Origin: JAAYSA01 sp035367155
GTDB lineage: Bacteria > Bacillota_I > Bacilli_A > RFN20 > CAG-826
Direction: 5' to 3'
DNA: 62,401 nt
Assembly: GCA_035367155.1 (NCBI GenBank)
Contig: DAOSJI010000004.1
Span: 1-62,401 of the forward strand
Below, one piece after another: positions 37,934 to 46,680 of this stretch. Position numbers and translations under genes: made by a program. Within the stretch, counting starts at the first letter, position 1. Every line of letters begins with the position of its first letter. Under the pieces are notes generated by a model. The model was given only the letters and a program-made list of their open reading frames with translations, ran no database searches and was not told where the DNA came from.

Positions 37934-39751
37934 ATGATTATAGTTTACATTATCGACTCTTATGGCGAATTCTCAAATGGAACGACAATGACTGCCGTTC
38001 GGTCAAAACAAAAATTAGAAGAAATGGGACATGAAGTACGCGTTGTCTCAGTTAGCAATATAGAAGGTAAGGAATATTACCAACTTAAACAAAGATATAT
38101 TCCAATTGTTACGCCAGTATCAAAGAAACAAAATACTTATTTTGCAAAACCAGATAAAAAAGTTTTAAGAAAAGCATTTGAGGGTGCAGATGTTGTTCAT
38201 TTCTTTTTTCCATGGAAATCTGCTCAAGTTGCTATTAAAGTGGCTAAGGAAATGGGAATTGCGGTTACTGGTTCATATCACATGTGTCCTGAACATGTCG
38301 CTTATGGTTCAGGGATGGGTAAGTTTTTTGCACCTGTTACATGGTTTTTGTATAAATATTTTAAACATCGCGTTTATAAAGGAATTGATCGAGTCCATTG
38401 CCCTAGTCCTGTAATGGCTAATAGATTAAAAGAGCAACGATATAAAAATATTCTTCACCCAATTACTAATGGAGTTGGAAAACAATTTTTTATTGATGTT
38501 GATAGACCTAATAATCCAGAAGTTTTTCAAATTCTAATAATCGGCCGTCTTTCGCTTGAAAAGCGACAAGAAGTTTTATTAAAAGCGATTAAGCATTCAA
38601 AATATAAAGATAAGATTAAATTAGTAATTGCGGGACAAGGTTCAAAAGAAAAGAAACTAAAACGAATGGCAAAACGCTACAAATTAAATGTAGAATTTGG
38701 ATTTTACAAGCAAAAAGACTTGATAAAAAAGATAGCTGAAAGTGATTTATATGTTCATACAGCAGAAGTTGAAACTGAAGGGATCTCAGTTTTAGAAGCG
38801 CTCGCTGGAGGTTTAGTACCAGTTTTAGCAAATACGCCTTTTAGTGCACCAGGACAAATTTTTGCTCTTGATGAACGAAGTTTATTTAAACTAAACAAAC
38901 ATAAAGATCTTGCAAAGAAAATTGAATATTGGATTGAAAATCCTGCTGAACGACAAAAAATGAGTAAAGAATATCAAAAGTTCATGCAAAACTTTAATAT
39001 TGATACTGCAGTTAAGAGATTGTATGAGATGTTTGTTGCAGCAATTCATGATGAAAAAATAAGACTTATTGAAAAAAGAGATAGTGTTAAAGGTTATGTA
39101 AAAAAGTTAAGACCTAATAAATTTAAAATGGCGATTGTAAAAACGCTTTATTTTATTTTTATGCCAGTTGCTATAGGGTTATGGTATGTTTTTAAAGGTT
39201 TAAGAATTAATGGAAGAAAGAACATAAAAGAAATAAGAACAGGTGGAATTATCATTTCAAACCATGTTCATGATTATGATTCAATGATGAATGCATGTGC
39301 GACATATCCGCGTTTAGCAGTCTATACTGCAATACCAGAAAATTTAGAACATGATTCTTATGGTAAATTTGTTCGTCTTTTTGGTACAATTCCAATTCCT
39401 CGTAATATTGAAGAAACAAAAGTTTTTGTCAGCGAATGTACGACCAAGGTTAAAAACGGTGAATTAGTTTTTATCTATCCAGAGGGCAATCTTCTTTATA
39501 AATATAGAGATTTACAACCATTTAAAAAAGGTGCATTTCACATAGCTCATAATGCAATGGTTCCAATCGTTCCAACAAGAATTAATTTTGTAAAGAAGAA
39601 AAAGAAGAACGGAAAATATAAAAAACGTATAATTCTTAATGTTGGAAAGCCCATTTATCCTAGTTACTATATGTTAAAAAGAGACTCGATTGATGATCTT
39701 TTAGATATGTCTTATCAAGCAATGGAAACCTTGAAAGAAACAAGTGAATAA
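37934..39751 (+). CDS. GT4 glycosyltransferase fused to a PlsC-type acyltransferase
   Basis: A 605-residue fusion. Residues 1 to about 385 are a GT-B fold GT4 glycosyltransferase like diacylglycerol glucosyltransferases: early SYGEFSNGTTMTAVRSKQKLEEMGHEV, IGRLSLEKRQEVLLKAI, and the EX7E motif (E280-E288). Residues about 400-600 are a 1-acylglycerol-3-phosphate acyltransferase-like domain with NHVHDYD (HX4D, H444-D449) and YPEGN. A hydrophobic segment sits between them. Likely role: making or remodelling glycolipids at the membrane. Substrates are unknown. Own TATAAT at 37897. Confidence 0.85.
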   Translation: MIIVYIIDSYGEFSNGTTMTAVRSKQKLEEMGHEVRVVSVSNIEGKEYYQLKQRYIPIVTPVSKKQNTYFAKPDKKVLRKAFEGADVVHFFFPWKSAQVAIKVAKEMGIAVTGSYHMCPEHVAYGSGMGKFFAPVTWFLYKYFKHRVYKGIDRVHCPSPVMANRLKEQRYKNILHPITNGVGKQFFIDVDRPNNPEVFQILIIGRLSLEKRQEVLLKAIKHSKYKDKIKLVIAGQGSKEKKLKRMAKRYKLNVEFGFYKQKDLIKKIAESDLYVHTAEVETEGISVLEALAGGLVPVLANTPFSAPGQIFALDERSLFKLNKHKDLAKKIEYWIENPAERQKMSKEYQKFMQNFNIDTAVKRLYEMFVAAIHDEKIRLIEKRDSVKGYVKKLRPNKFKMAIVKTLYFIFMPVAIGLWYVFKGLRINGRKNIKEIRTGGIIISNHVHDYDSMMNACATYPRLAVYTAIPENLEHDSYGKFVRLFGTIPIPRNIEETKVFVSECTTKVKNGELVFIYPEGNLLYKYRDLQPFKKGAFHIAHNAMVPIVPTRINFVKKKKKNGKYKKRIILNVGKPIYPSYYMLKRDSIDDLLDMSYQAMETLKETSE

Positions 39752-39819
39752 AAATAACAAATATATTATTCAATTGAAAATATATTATTAGTGATATAAT
39801 ATTTTTCGAGGAACTTAAA

Positions 39820-41304
39820 TTGACGAAAAAAGATCAAAAACAACTTAAAACACCATACTTTACAAAACTTAAGGAATATGCAGAATCTGACCCTACATCC
39901 TTAGATGTTCCAGGTCATAAATTAGGTCGTTTAAATAATGAGCTAGCAGAATATGCTGGTCATAATTTTTTACGTTTAGATGCTAATGGACCTCGAGGTC
40001 TAGATAACATGTCAAATCCTAAAGGTGTTATTAAAGAAGCTCAAAGTTTAATGGCTGAAGCCTTCGGAGCAGATAGGTCATATTTTTTAACTAATGGAAC
40101 AACACAAGGTATTTTAGCGGTTATTATGTCTGCGTGTAGAGCAAATGAAAAAATAATTATTCCTCGAAATGTTCATAAATCAGTTATAAATGCCCTAATT
40201 TTAAGTGGAGCAAAACCGATCTTTGTTAAACCAAATATTGATAAAACATTAGGTATTGCTAATGGAGTGTCTATAAACGCAATAAAAAGAGCAATTGATG
40301 AAAACCCCGACGCTAAAGTTGTTTTTGTAATAAATCCAACTTATTTTGGTGTTGTTAGTGATTTAAAAGAGATTGTTAATCTTGCTCATAAGAAAGATAT
40401 GAAAGTAATCGTTGATGAAGCTCATGGAGGACAATTTTATTTTTCCAAAAAACTTCCTTTTGGTGCAATTGAAGCTGGAGCAGACGTAAGTATTGTTTCT
40501 ATTCATAAGACAGTTGGTTCTCTAACTCAAAGTTCTGCCATTTTAACAAAGGGTGATCGTGTTGATCATAACCGACTTCAAGCTACACTTAATATTTTAA
40601 ATTCAACATCACCTAGTTCTTTATTATTAGCAAGTTTAGATGTTGCAAGAAAAGACATTTATTTTAATGGAAATAAGAAGATTAATAGATTAATTAATAT
40701 GACTGAAAAGGCACGAGAAAAAATTAATCAAATCCCTGGAGTAGAAGCTATAACGGAAGACTATTTTAAATCAAAGGGTGAATTTGGTTATGACAATACT
40801 AGAATTATTGTTAAAGTCTCAGATCTTGGAATTACAGGTTTTGAAGTCTATAATGAATTAAGAGATCGCTACAATATTCAACTAGAACTTGCAGAAACGC
40901 ACTTGATTTTAGCAGTTTTAACAATGGGAACAGAAGAAAAAGATTTAAATCATTTTGTAAGTTCGCTTAAGAAAATAGCTAAAAAATATTTAAAATTGAA
41001 TCTAGATCCAATCGTTCAAAAACCTGTTTATAATGAACCTATATATTATATGAGGCCTCGTGAAGCCTACCATGCATATAAAAAATATGTTTCTATTGAT
41101 GAGGCTAAGGATGAGGTCGCGGCGGAATCAATTATGATTTATCCGCCTGGTATTCCAGTTGTCATTCCTGGTGAAGTAATAAGTGAAGAAATCATCAATG
41201 ACTTAAAAGATTATTTAAAGAAGGGTTCAACAATTTTAAGTGAATCAGAATCGGGATTTATTAAAGTTGTAGATTTAGAAAATACTCATTCGGAGGAAGA
41301 TTAA
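39820..41304 (+). CDS. speA: arginine (Orn/Lys/Arg family) decarboxylase, PLP-dependent
   Basis: A 494-residue aspartate-aminotransferase-fold decarboxylase of the Bacillus SpeA type. Start motif TPYFTKLKEYAESDPTSLDVPGHK, FLTNGTTQGILAVIMSAC, DEAHGGQFYF, and the PLP lysine in VSIHKTVGSLTQSSAIL (K230). A C-terminal domain with IMIYPPGIPVVIPGE follows. TTG start after CGAGGAA. Agmatinase follows directly, so arginine is the probable substrate and agmatine the product. Confidence 0.9.
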   Translation: MTKKDQKQLKTPYFTKLKEYAESDPTSLDVPGHKLGRLNNELAEYAGHNFLRLDANGPRGLDNMSNPKGVIKEAQSLMAEAFGADRSYFLTNGTTQGILAVIMSACRANEKIIIPRNVHKSVINALILSGAKPIFVKPNIDKTLGIANGVSINAIKRAIDENPDAKVVFVINPTYFGVVSDLKEIVNLAHKKDMKVIVDEAHGGQFYFSKKLPFGAIEAGADVSIVSIHKTVGSLTQSSAILTKGDRVDHNRLQATLNILNSTSPSSLLLASLDVARKDIYFNGNKKINRLINMTEKAREKINQIPGVEAITEDYFKSKGEFGYDNTRIIVKVSDLGITGFEVYNELRDRYNIQLELAETHLILAVLTMGTEEKDLNHFVSSLKKIAKKYLKLNLDPIVQKPVYNEPIYYMRPREAYHAYKKYVSIDEAKDEVAAESIMIYPPGIPVVIPGEVISEEIINDLKDYLKKGSTILSESESGFIKVVDLENTHSEED

Positions 41305-42165
41305 ATGAAAAAAGTCGATTTATCGTTTCAAAGTTGCAATAGCGAATACAAAGAAAGTAAGGTAGTTATTTTTAGTGCCCCACTTGATACAACAACATCG
41401 TATCGACCAGGAACTCGCTTTGCTGGTAATGCTATTAGAGTAGAATCAAAAGGAATTGAATGGTATAGCCCGTACCAAGAGGATAATCTTAAAAATTACA
41501 AGACTTGCGATATTGGTGATTTAGAGTTGCCAATCGGAGATGTTAAAACCTCGCTAGATATTATCTATAAGACAACGAAGAAAATTATTAAAGATAACAA
41601 ATTACCTATGATGGTCGGCGGGGAACATTTGGTAACTTATGCAGTTATTAAAGCATTATTTGAAAAATATCCAAATTTACACATAATTCATTTAGATGCT
41701 CATACCGACCTTAGAGAAAGTTTTTTAGGAATGAAATTTTCTCATGCTACCTTTATGAGACATGTACATAATTTTGTTGGAGATAATAAAATTTATCAAT
41801 TTGGTATTAGAAGTGGTGACGAAGAAGAATTTAAATGGGTTAAGGAAGGTCATGTCTATCAACAAAAATTTGATTTAAATGGGTTAGATGAAATTGTAAA
41901 AAAACTAAAAGATGTTCCTGTATATATTACAATTGACCTAGATGTACTTGATCCAAGTGTTTTCCCTGGTACTGGTACACCTGAACCTGGTGGAATTACC
42001 TATAAGGAATTATTGTGGGCTTTTGATCAATTTAGTAAATTAAACTGTATTGTTGGAGCAGATATAGTGGAATTATCTCCTATGCTTGATCCAAGTCAAA
42101 CTTCTACAATTGTTGCAGCCAAAAGCTTAAGAGAACTAGTATTAATTTTACAAAAACAAAAATAA
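41305..42165 (+). CDS. speB: agmatinase
   Basis: A 286-residue ureohydrolase with all manganese-binding motifs: VGGEHLVTYA, IHLDAHTDLRESFLG, TIDLDVLDPSVFPGTGTPEPGG and GADIVELSPMLD. Next to an arginine decarboxylase it should convert agmatine to putrescine and urea. The ATG follows the speA stop immediately, with GGAGG inside the end of speA. Confidence 0.92.
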   Translation: MKKVDLSFQSCNSEYKESKVVIFSAPLDTTTSYRPGTRFAGNAIRVESKGIEWYSPYQEDNLKNYKTCDIGDLELPIGDVKTSLDIIYKTTKKIIKDNKLPMMVGGEHLVTYAVIKALFEKYPNLHIIHLDAHTDLRESFLGMKFSHATFMRHVHNFVGDNKIYQFGIRSGDEEEFKWVKEGHVYQQKFDLNGLDEIVKKLKDVPVYITIDLDVLDPSVFPGTGTPEPGGITYKELLWAFDQFSKLNCIVGADIVELSPMLDPSQTSTIVAAKSLRELVLILQKQK

Positions 42166-42188
42166 ATCGTATTTATGGTTAATTTGTA

Positions 42189-42217
42189 AAAAGGGACTCA
42201 AAAATGTAGTCCCTTTT
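42189..42217 (+). terminator. intrinsic terminator of speA-speB
   Basis: AAAGGGACT-CAAAAATGT-AGTCCCTTT followed by TT. Confidence 0.88.
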
Positions 42218-42230
42218 TAAGTATAAAAGA

Positions 42231-42287
42231 GTGACAAGATATTGATAAATGGTATAATACAGTTCAGCTTTCATTAAAATGAAAGCT
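42231..42287 (+). promoter_or_regulatory. promoter and 5' hairpin of the degV gene
   Basis: GTGACA at 42231-42236, 16 bases, TATAAT at 42253-42258. The predicted transcript begins with a perfect hairpin, AGCTTTCATT-AA-AATGAAAGCT (42266-42287), right before AAGGAGG. It may protect the 5' end. Confidence 0.6.
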
Positions 42288-42304
42288 AATAAGGAGGAAA
42301 AAAT

Positions 42305-43174
42305 ATGAAAAAATTTAGTATTGTGATTAACTCAAGCACTGACCTAACAGAAGATTTAAGAAAAGAACTTAACTTGGTTGTTGCTCCTTTAAAATTCATC
42401 ATGGATGGAAAAGAATATGTTAATCATCTTGACTATCGTAGTTTAGGTGTTAAGAAATTTTACGAATTACTTAGAAAAGGTGTTGTTGCCACAACATCGC
42501 AGTTAAATGTTAATGAATATATGGAAATCATTGAACAAGAATTTAAAAAGGGTAACGATGTATTAATTCTTTCACTATCTAGTGCTCTTTCAAGCAATTA
42601 TAATAGTGCTCGCCTTGCAGCAGAAGCTTTTGAAGGACACAAGCGTAAAGTTTATCTAGTTGATACAAAAGCTGCTTCTTTAGGAGAAGGCTTAATTGCC
42701 TATGCAGCTGCGAAGAAAAGAGAAGAAGGTGCAACAATTGAAGAAACTTATAAGTATATTGAGCAAATTAAGTACAATGTTGCTCACTGGTTTACGGTAG
42801 ACGATTTAATGTTTTTAAAACGAGGAGGTCGTTTAGGCGGTGCAACTGCAGTTTTAGGTACATTATTATCAATTAAACCTATTTTACATGTTGATATAGA
42901 GGGAAGATTAGTAGCAATGGAAAAAGCCCGTGGAAGAAAACGTGCTATTCAAACCCTTGTTGAAAAAGTTAAGGAAACACATGATCCAAAACTTCCAAAA
43001 GATGTCTTTATTTCTCATGGCGATGACTTAGAATCAGCAGAAGTATTAAAAAAACAGATCGAAAGTTTAAATTTAGGTTTAAAAGTGAATTTAATTAATC
43101 ACATTGGTCCTGTTATTGGAGCTCATGCAGGTCCAGGTACTTTGGCCGTATTTTTCTTTGCGACACAAAGATAA
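42305..43174 (+). CDS. DegV family fatty-acid-binding protein (FakB-like)
   Basis: A 289-residue DegV/FakB protein that binds a single fatty acid and presents it to FakA. Seen: INSSTDLTEDLRKELNL, ATTSQLNVNEYMEIIEQ, LSLSSALSSNYNSARLAAE, VDTKAASLGEGLIAY, MFLKRGGRLGGATAVLGTLLSIKPILHV and the end HIGPVIGAHAGPGTLAVFF. FakA is encoded at 6539-8203. Fatty-acid preference cannot be read from sequence. Confidence 0.92.
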   Translation: MKKFSIVINSSTDLTEDLRKELNLVVAPLKFIMDGKEYVNHLDYRSLGVKKFYELLRKGVVATTSQLNVNEYMEIIEQEFKKGNDVLILSLSSALSSNYNSARLAAEAFEGHKRKVYLVDTKAASLGEGLIAYAAAKKREEGATIEETYKYIEQIKYNVAHWFTVDDLMFLKRGGRLGGATAVLGTLLSIKPILHVDIEGRLVAMEKARGRKRAIQTLVEKVKETHDPKLPKDVFISHGDDLESAEVLKKQIESLNLGLKVNLINHIGPVIGAHAGPGTLAVFFFATQR

Positions 43175-43195
43175 TTATTGCCAAAATTTAAAATT

Positions 43196-43222
43196 AAAAG
43201 CGAGCTCGTGCTCGCTTTTTTT
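43196..43222. terminator. bidirectional terminator between degV and tRNA-Arg
   Basis: AAAAGCGAG-CTCGTG-CTCGCTTTTTTT serves degV on the plus strand. Read on the minus strand the same stem is followed by TTTTAATTTT and can end tRNA-Arg. Confidence 0.85.
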
Positions 43223-43223
43223 A

Positions 43224-43301
43224 TGGCGATGCATCCCTGACTCGAACAGGGGACCTTCCGCTTAGGAGGCGAATGCTCTATCCAAACTGAGCTAATGCAC
43301 C
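43224..43301 (-). tRNA. tRNA-Arg (CCT)
   Basis: Minus-strand cloverleaf. Acceptor GGTGCAT/ATGCATC, anticodon stem TTCGC/GCGGA with loop CTCCTAA (anticodon CCT, reading AGG), T arm CCCTG-TTCGAGT-CAGGG, encoded CCA. Confidence 0.93.
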
Positions 43302-43338
43302 ACAGCCATATTTTGTAACTTTAATAGCATTTTTGCAA

Positions 43339-43863
43339 CTATTTATTAGATAAATCAATCCAATAACGTAGAGTAAATATCATTCGTCCTTCGATAACAT
43401 TATATATTTTACTATCTAGGATACCACCGTTTTTTTCAATTACACGTTTAGAAGCGTAATTATTTGAATGGCAAGTTATTAACACTTTTTCTAAGCCTAT
43501 TTTTTTTGCCTCAATTAGGGCTAAAGAAAGCATCTTCGTACCATATCCTTTATTCCACTCGCTATACCTAATTTTATAACCAATATGTCCTCCATACTTT
43601 TCTAAAGCAGGTGTCAAACGATGTCGAATACTAATTTCTCCAATAAATTCATTGTCTTTTACGAGCCAAAAATAAGAAGCAGGTACATAGTTTTCAGGTA
43701 GATTAATACCTTTATCATAATTTTCAAAATCAGTAAAAATGTCTGATCTTGTATAACCAAAATATTGAGAATATGTAGGATCATAGATTTCTGCTTCTTT
43801 TAATGTTTCTAAATATGAAGCAAGAAACTTTTGTGATGGTTTTACTAACTGAATTTTATTCAT
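43339..43863 (-). CDS. GNAT family N-acetyltransferase
   Basis: A 174-residue GNAT enzyme. The acetyl-CoA-binding region reads HIGYKIRYSEWNKGYGTKMLSLALIEAKKIGLEKVLITCHSNNYASKRVIEKNGG, a typical motif A plus B. The substrate is unknown. It stands alone on the minus strand between the antiporter operon and tRNA-Arg. Confidence 0.85.
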   Translation of the reverse strand: MNKIQLVKPSQKFLASYLETLKEAEIYDPTYSQYFGYTRSDIFTDFENYDKGINLPENYVPASYFWLVKDNEFIGEISIRHRLTPALEKYGGHIGYKIRYSEWNKGYGTKMLSLALIEAKKIGLEKVLITCHSNNYASKRVIEKNGGILDSKIYNVIEGRMIFTLRYWIDLSNK

Positions 43864-43944
43864 TGTAATTTCCTATCTAACAAACATTAAGAAGAACAAT
43901 CTTAAAGATGGATTAAAGAATCATTTATAATTTTGCAAGTAAGG

Positions 43945-44301
43945 TTATTTATTTTTTTTGGGTTTTAAAGGGTAAATGCCAGAAACTGGTAAAGTAAACA
44001 TAAAACCAATGACTTTTTCGTGTGTGTCAGTTAAGGCATTTTGAATGGCAGATACAACTTCAGGAACTTTTTCTTCTTCGGGGATAACGGTAAAGATTGT
44101 TTTAGAGCCATTTACTTTCTCGGGTAATGTTTTTGAAAATGGTCCACCTAATAAAAAGTTTAAACCTTGTGATTCTAAGACAGCTTTTGCCATACCTTCG
44201 CTGTCAAGAATTGTTGCTCCTCGAACTTTTAGTTTGATAAAAATTTCTAAAATTTCTTGAAGATGTGATAAATCATTTAAAACAATAAATAGAATTTGCA
44301 T
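43945..44301 (-). CDS. PII-like nucleotide-binding protein next to an antiporter
   Basis: A 118-residue protein with the beta-alpha-beta ferredoxin-like pattern of PII/PII-like proteins: MQILFIVLND, LKVRGATILDSEGMAKAVLE, KTIFTVIPEEEKVPEVVSAIQNAL, and a proline-rich tail. It lacks the PII uridylylation loop. It starts two bases after the antiporter gene and shares its riboswitch, so it may sense a nucleotide and gate the transporter; that is inference from synteny. It does not resemble DarA, the c-di-AMP PII protein. Confidence 0.65.
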   Translation of the reverse strand: MQILFIVLNDLSHLQEILEIFIKLKVRGATILDSEGMAKAVLESQGLNFLLGGPFSKTLPEKVNGSKTIFTVIPEEEKVPEVVSAIQNALTDTHEKVIGFMFTLPVSGIYPLKPKKNK

Positions 44302-44303
44302 AA

Positions 44304-45632
44304 TTATTTCTCCTCCGTTGTTTCTATTCCTTCAATACTTGATAATAATTCCAATTTATCAAGACCATTGATTTCGCCTGCTTTACTAATAGCAATTTTA
44401 GCAAAAATCGGACCAGTTGTTTCATAAACTAAGATACTTAGCATAATAATAGTTGAAATAAGTGGATAGAAGTCAGACATTTGGGCTGCTACCATAACAA
44501 GCAAGCCCAGCGACACCCCTCCTTGCGGCAACAAGGCTAAACCAAGATATTTTTGCACGGTCGGTTCAGCTTTTGCTACTACCGCCCCAGTTCTAGCACC
44601 TAAGTATTTACCAAAGCCACGTGCTAAAACATAGGCAACAGCTAGAATTGCAATTAAGGCGCTTTGTCCTAAAATTCTTAGATCAAGTGATGCTCCTGCT
44701 AATGTAAAGAAAATTACATAAAATGGAGTTGTAAAGTCGTTAACACTAGAGAAAGTTTTATTTGGTTTCTTAACAAGGTTAGCAACCATTGTTCCAAGCG
44801 TAATACAAGCAAGAAGTGATGAAAGCGAAATTGCATATTGTTGTAACCATCTATTAAGTAAATATATTATACCAATAGCTAGCAGAATCGATGTAATTGA
44901 AAGTATTTGTAAGTCGTCACGAGATTTATCCATTATATTAGCAAGCTTAGATAAGATAAAACCTAGGACTAGTCCAATAAATACTGATCCTAAAACTTCA
45001 ATAAATGGTTTTGCAATCATTAATGCAACTGGAATTTCACTCGTTGAAACGAGTATTTGTGCGACTGAAAATGCAAAACCAAATGCAACGATACCGTAAA
45101 TATCGTCTAAAGCAGTTACAGGAAGAAGGGCTTTAGTAACAGGGCCATATGCACGGTATTGACGAATAACCATTAGCGTTGCAGCAGGTGCAGTCGCAGC
45201 ACTCATTGATCCTAATACTAGTCCAAAAGCAACATTTCCTTTACTAAAAGGATTATAGCCATCTGGCATTATAGGTGCAGGCTTTGGTATAAAAAACAAT
45301 ATCAAAAACACGCCCAATATCGCAAAAATGACCTCAAAAATAGTAATGATGTTTATTTGACGACCCATTTTTCTAACTTGACCAAAATTAAATTCACTAC
45401 CAATTGAAAAAGCAATAAAGGCAAGAGCCATTTCACTAATAAACTTTAAAGTATTTTGATCTTTTGCAGTTATAAATCCTTCATATCCTTTAAAGATGAT
45501 AGCTAATGATGGGCCAAGGAATAGGCCCATAATTAAATAGCCTGACACATCAGGCAATTTTAATTTTCTTGCGAGTCTACCACCGATAAAGCCGACAATC
45601 AATACAACCGCGACTTTGAAAATTAATTCCAT
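44304..45632 (-). CDS. cation:proton antiporter (CPA2 family)
   Basis: A 442-residue membrane transporter with about 12-13 helices. CPA2 features: RLARKLKLPDVSGYLIMGLFLGP, FISEMALAFIAFSIGSEF, GLVLGSMSAATAPAATLMVIRQY and LLPVTALDDIYGIVAFG with the DD pair, and FFTLAGASLDLRIL. It has no TrkA-N domain. A c-di-AMP riboswitch covers its leader, which points to potassium or osmotic homeostasis. A PII-like protein is encoded directly downstream. Ion specificity is not visible in the sequence. Confidence 0.88.
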   Translation of the reverse strand: MELIFKVAVVLIVGFIGGRLARKLKLPDVSGYLIMGLFLGPSLAIIFKGYEGFITAKDQNTLKFISEMALAFIAFSIGSEFNFGQVRKMGRQINIITIFEVIFAILGVFLILFFIPKPAPIMPDGYNPFSKGNVAFGLVLGSMSAATAPAATLMVIRQYRAYGPVTKALLPVTALDDIYGIVAFGFAFSVAQILVSTSEIPVALMIAKPFIEVLGSVFIGLVLGFILSKLANIMDKSRDDLQILSITSILLAIGIIYLLNRWLQQYAISLSSLLACITLGTMVANLVKKPNKTFSSVNDFTTPFYVIFFTLAGASLDLRILGQSALIAILAVAYVLARGFGKYLGARTGAVVAKAEPTVQKYLGLALLPQGGVSLGLLVMVAAQMSDFYPLISTIIMLSILVYETTGPIFAKIAISKAGEINGLDKLELLSSIEGIETTEEK

Positions 45633-45644
45633 AATTTTTCCTCC

Positions 45645-45776
45645 AAATCTATAAATAATGTGGTCTTAATAACTCCTATGAGGTTAGCTGTCGGGTTAAG
45701 AACAGTAAGTGTCCTCTTAACTGATGTTAATTCACCCCAATTGATTGGGTCCCCCACTCAAATTTATAGATTCGGA
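45645..45776 (-). promoter_or_regulatory. c-di-AMP riboswitch (ydaO/yuaA class)
   Basis: Read on the minus strand: P1 AATCTATAAAT/ATTTATAGATT closes the element. Inside are GGGGGACCCA, GGGGTGAATT and CCCGACAGCTAACCTCATAGGAG, the conserved core of the ydaO/yuaA motif. The 3' arm of P1 runs straight into TTTGGAGG, the antiporter ribosome binding site. There is no terminator before the ATG, so ligand-stabilised P1 may limit translation start. The promoter puts the aptamer at the very 5' end. Confidence 0.88.
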
Positions 45777-45787
45777 GATTCTCTACG

Positions 45788-45816
45788 ACTATAACATAAG
45801 GTAGTCTTTTAATCAA
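45788..45816 (-). promoter_or_regulatory. promoter of the riboswitch-antiporter operon
   Basis: On the minus strand TTGATT (45811-45816), 17 bases, TATAGT (45788-45793). Transcription would start near 45781, just before the aptamer. Confidence 0.75.
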
Positions 45817-45882
45817 TAGATTAAAGAGTAAAAAATGTAATTAAATCAATAAGGTCGTCGTATATGAAAATAACACTATTTA

Positions 45883-45891
45883 TGTTATACT
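45883..45891 (+). promoter_or_regulatory. extended -10 promoter of the 45929 gene
   Basis: TGTTATACT at 45883-45891, followed about 25 bases later by ATGGAGGT, the ribosome binding site. Confidence 0.55.
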
Positions 45892-45928
45892 CAAAAGCGG
45901 TTAAAAGTATTCATGGAGGTATATAAAT

Positions 45929-46612
45929 ATGCGTACAAAAAGAATTTTAAAAGTCACACTTGGAAGCGTTGTTAATGGTATTGTTGTAGCAATGGCAGCA
46001 CTAGGTAATGTAATTGCTTATCACTTTTACAATTATCTAATCGGTGCACTAGTATATGGTGTTATTTATGGAATTGGTGTCTTTGTCTATAATTATTTCT
46101 TTATGACAGAATCAGTTCATGTAGAAGGTAAGATTAAAGACCATATTGTTGATGTTTTAATTGGTTTTGTTGTTAGTTTAGTTACAATCGCATTAATGGG
46201 TAATTTAATTAGATTCTCATTATTTGGTGATAAATATGGTGAAACAGTAGATTCTTTAATTTCCGGCAAAATGGCGGCTCACCCTCTTAGTGTAGTTGGT
46301 TTAGCGATAGTAACTGGTTTATGTATAGGTATTATGAAACTAGCTATTAAAGGAACAACTAAGAAAAGTCATCACTATTTAATTACTGTTGTAATTGCTT
46401 TTGCCTATGTAGCAATGGGAAGTTCCCCCTATATTAGTGAGTTAATGTATGTCTCTTTATCTCATAAACTTTTTACAGGTCAAGGTATCCTTCATCTATT
46501 ACTTTTATTAGCAGGCAACTATATTGGTTTCTTGGTAACGTTACCATTTGCAAAGGCATTTAAAGAACCTAAAGTCTTAGAAACAAAAGAAGAACAAACA
46601 AAAAACGAATAA
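45929..46612 (+). CDS. six-helix membrane protein of unknown function
   Basis: A 227-residue protein with about six hydrophobic segments in two similar halves and a charged tail (EPKVLETKEEQTKNE). The pattern YNYLIGALVYGVIYGIGVFVYNYFF and LAIVTGLCIGIMKLAIKGTTKKSHHYLI loosely recalls the formate/nitrite transporter fold, but the signatures are weak. It is divergent from the riboswitch-controlled antiporter. Confidence 0.7.
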   Translation: MRTKRILKVTLGSVVNGIVVAMAALGNVIAYHFYNYLIGALVYGVIYGIGVFVYNYFFMTESVHVEGKIKDHIVDVLIGFVVSLVTIALMGNLIRFSLFGDKYGETVDSLISGKMAAHPLSVVGLAIVTGLCIGIMKLAIKGTTKKSHHYLITVVIAFAYVAMGSSPYISELMYVSLSHKLFTGQGILHLLLLLAGNYIGFLVTLPFAKAFKEPKVLETKEEQTKNE

Positions 46613-46620
46613 AATAGATA

Positions 46621-46680
46621 TTGATTAATTAAGTAAATGGTGTAGAATGAGAAAATAGTTTAACTATTTTTGAATACACC
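46621..46680 (+). promoter_or_regulatory. promoter and hairpin leader enclosing a start codon
   Basis: TTGATT at 46621-46626, 16 bases, TAGAAT at 46643-46648. AAAATAGT-TTA-ACTATTTT forms a hairpin at the start of the predicted leader. TGGTGTA before it can pair with TACACCA, the bases that touch the ATG at 46681. No Shine-Dalgarno sequence is visible. Confidence 0.45.
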
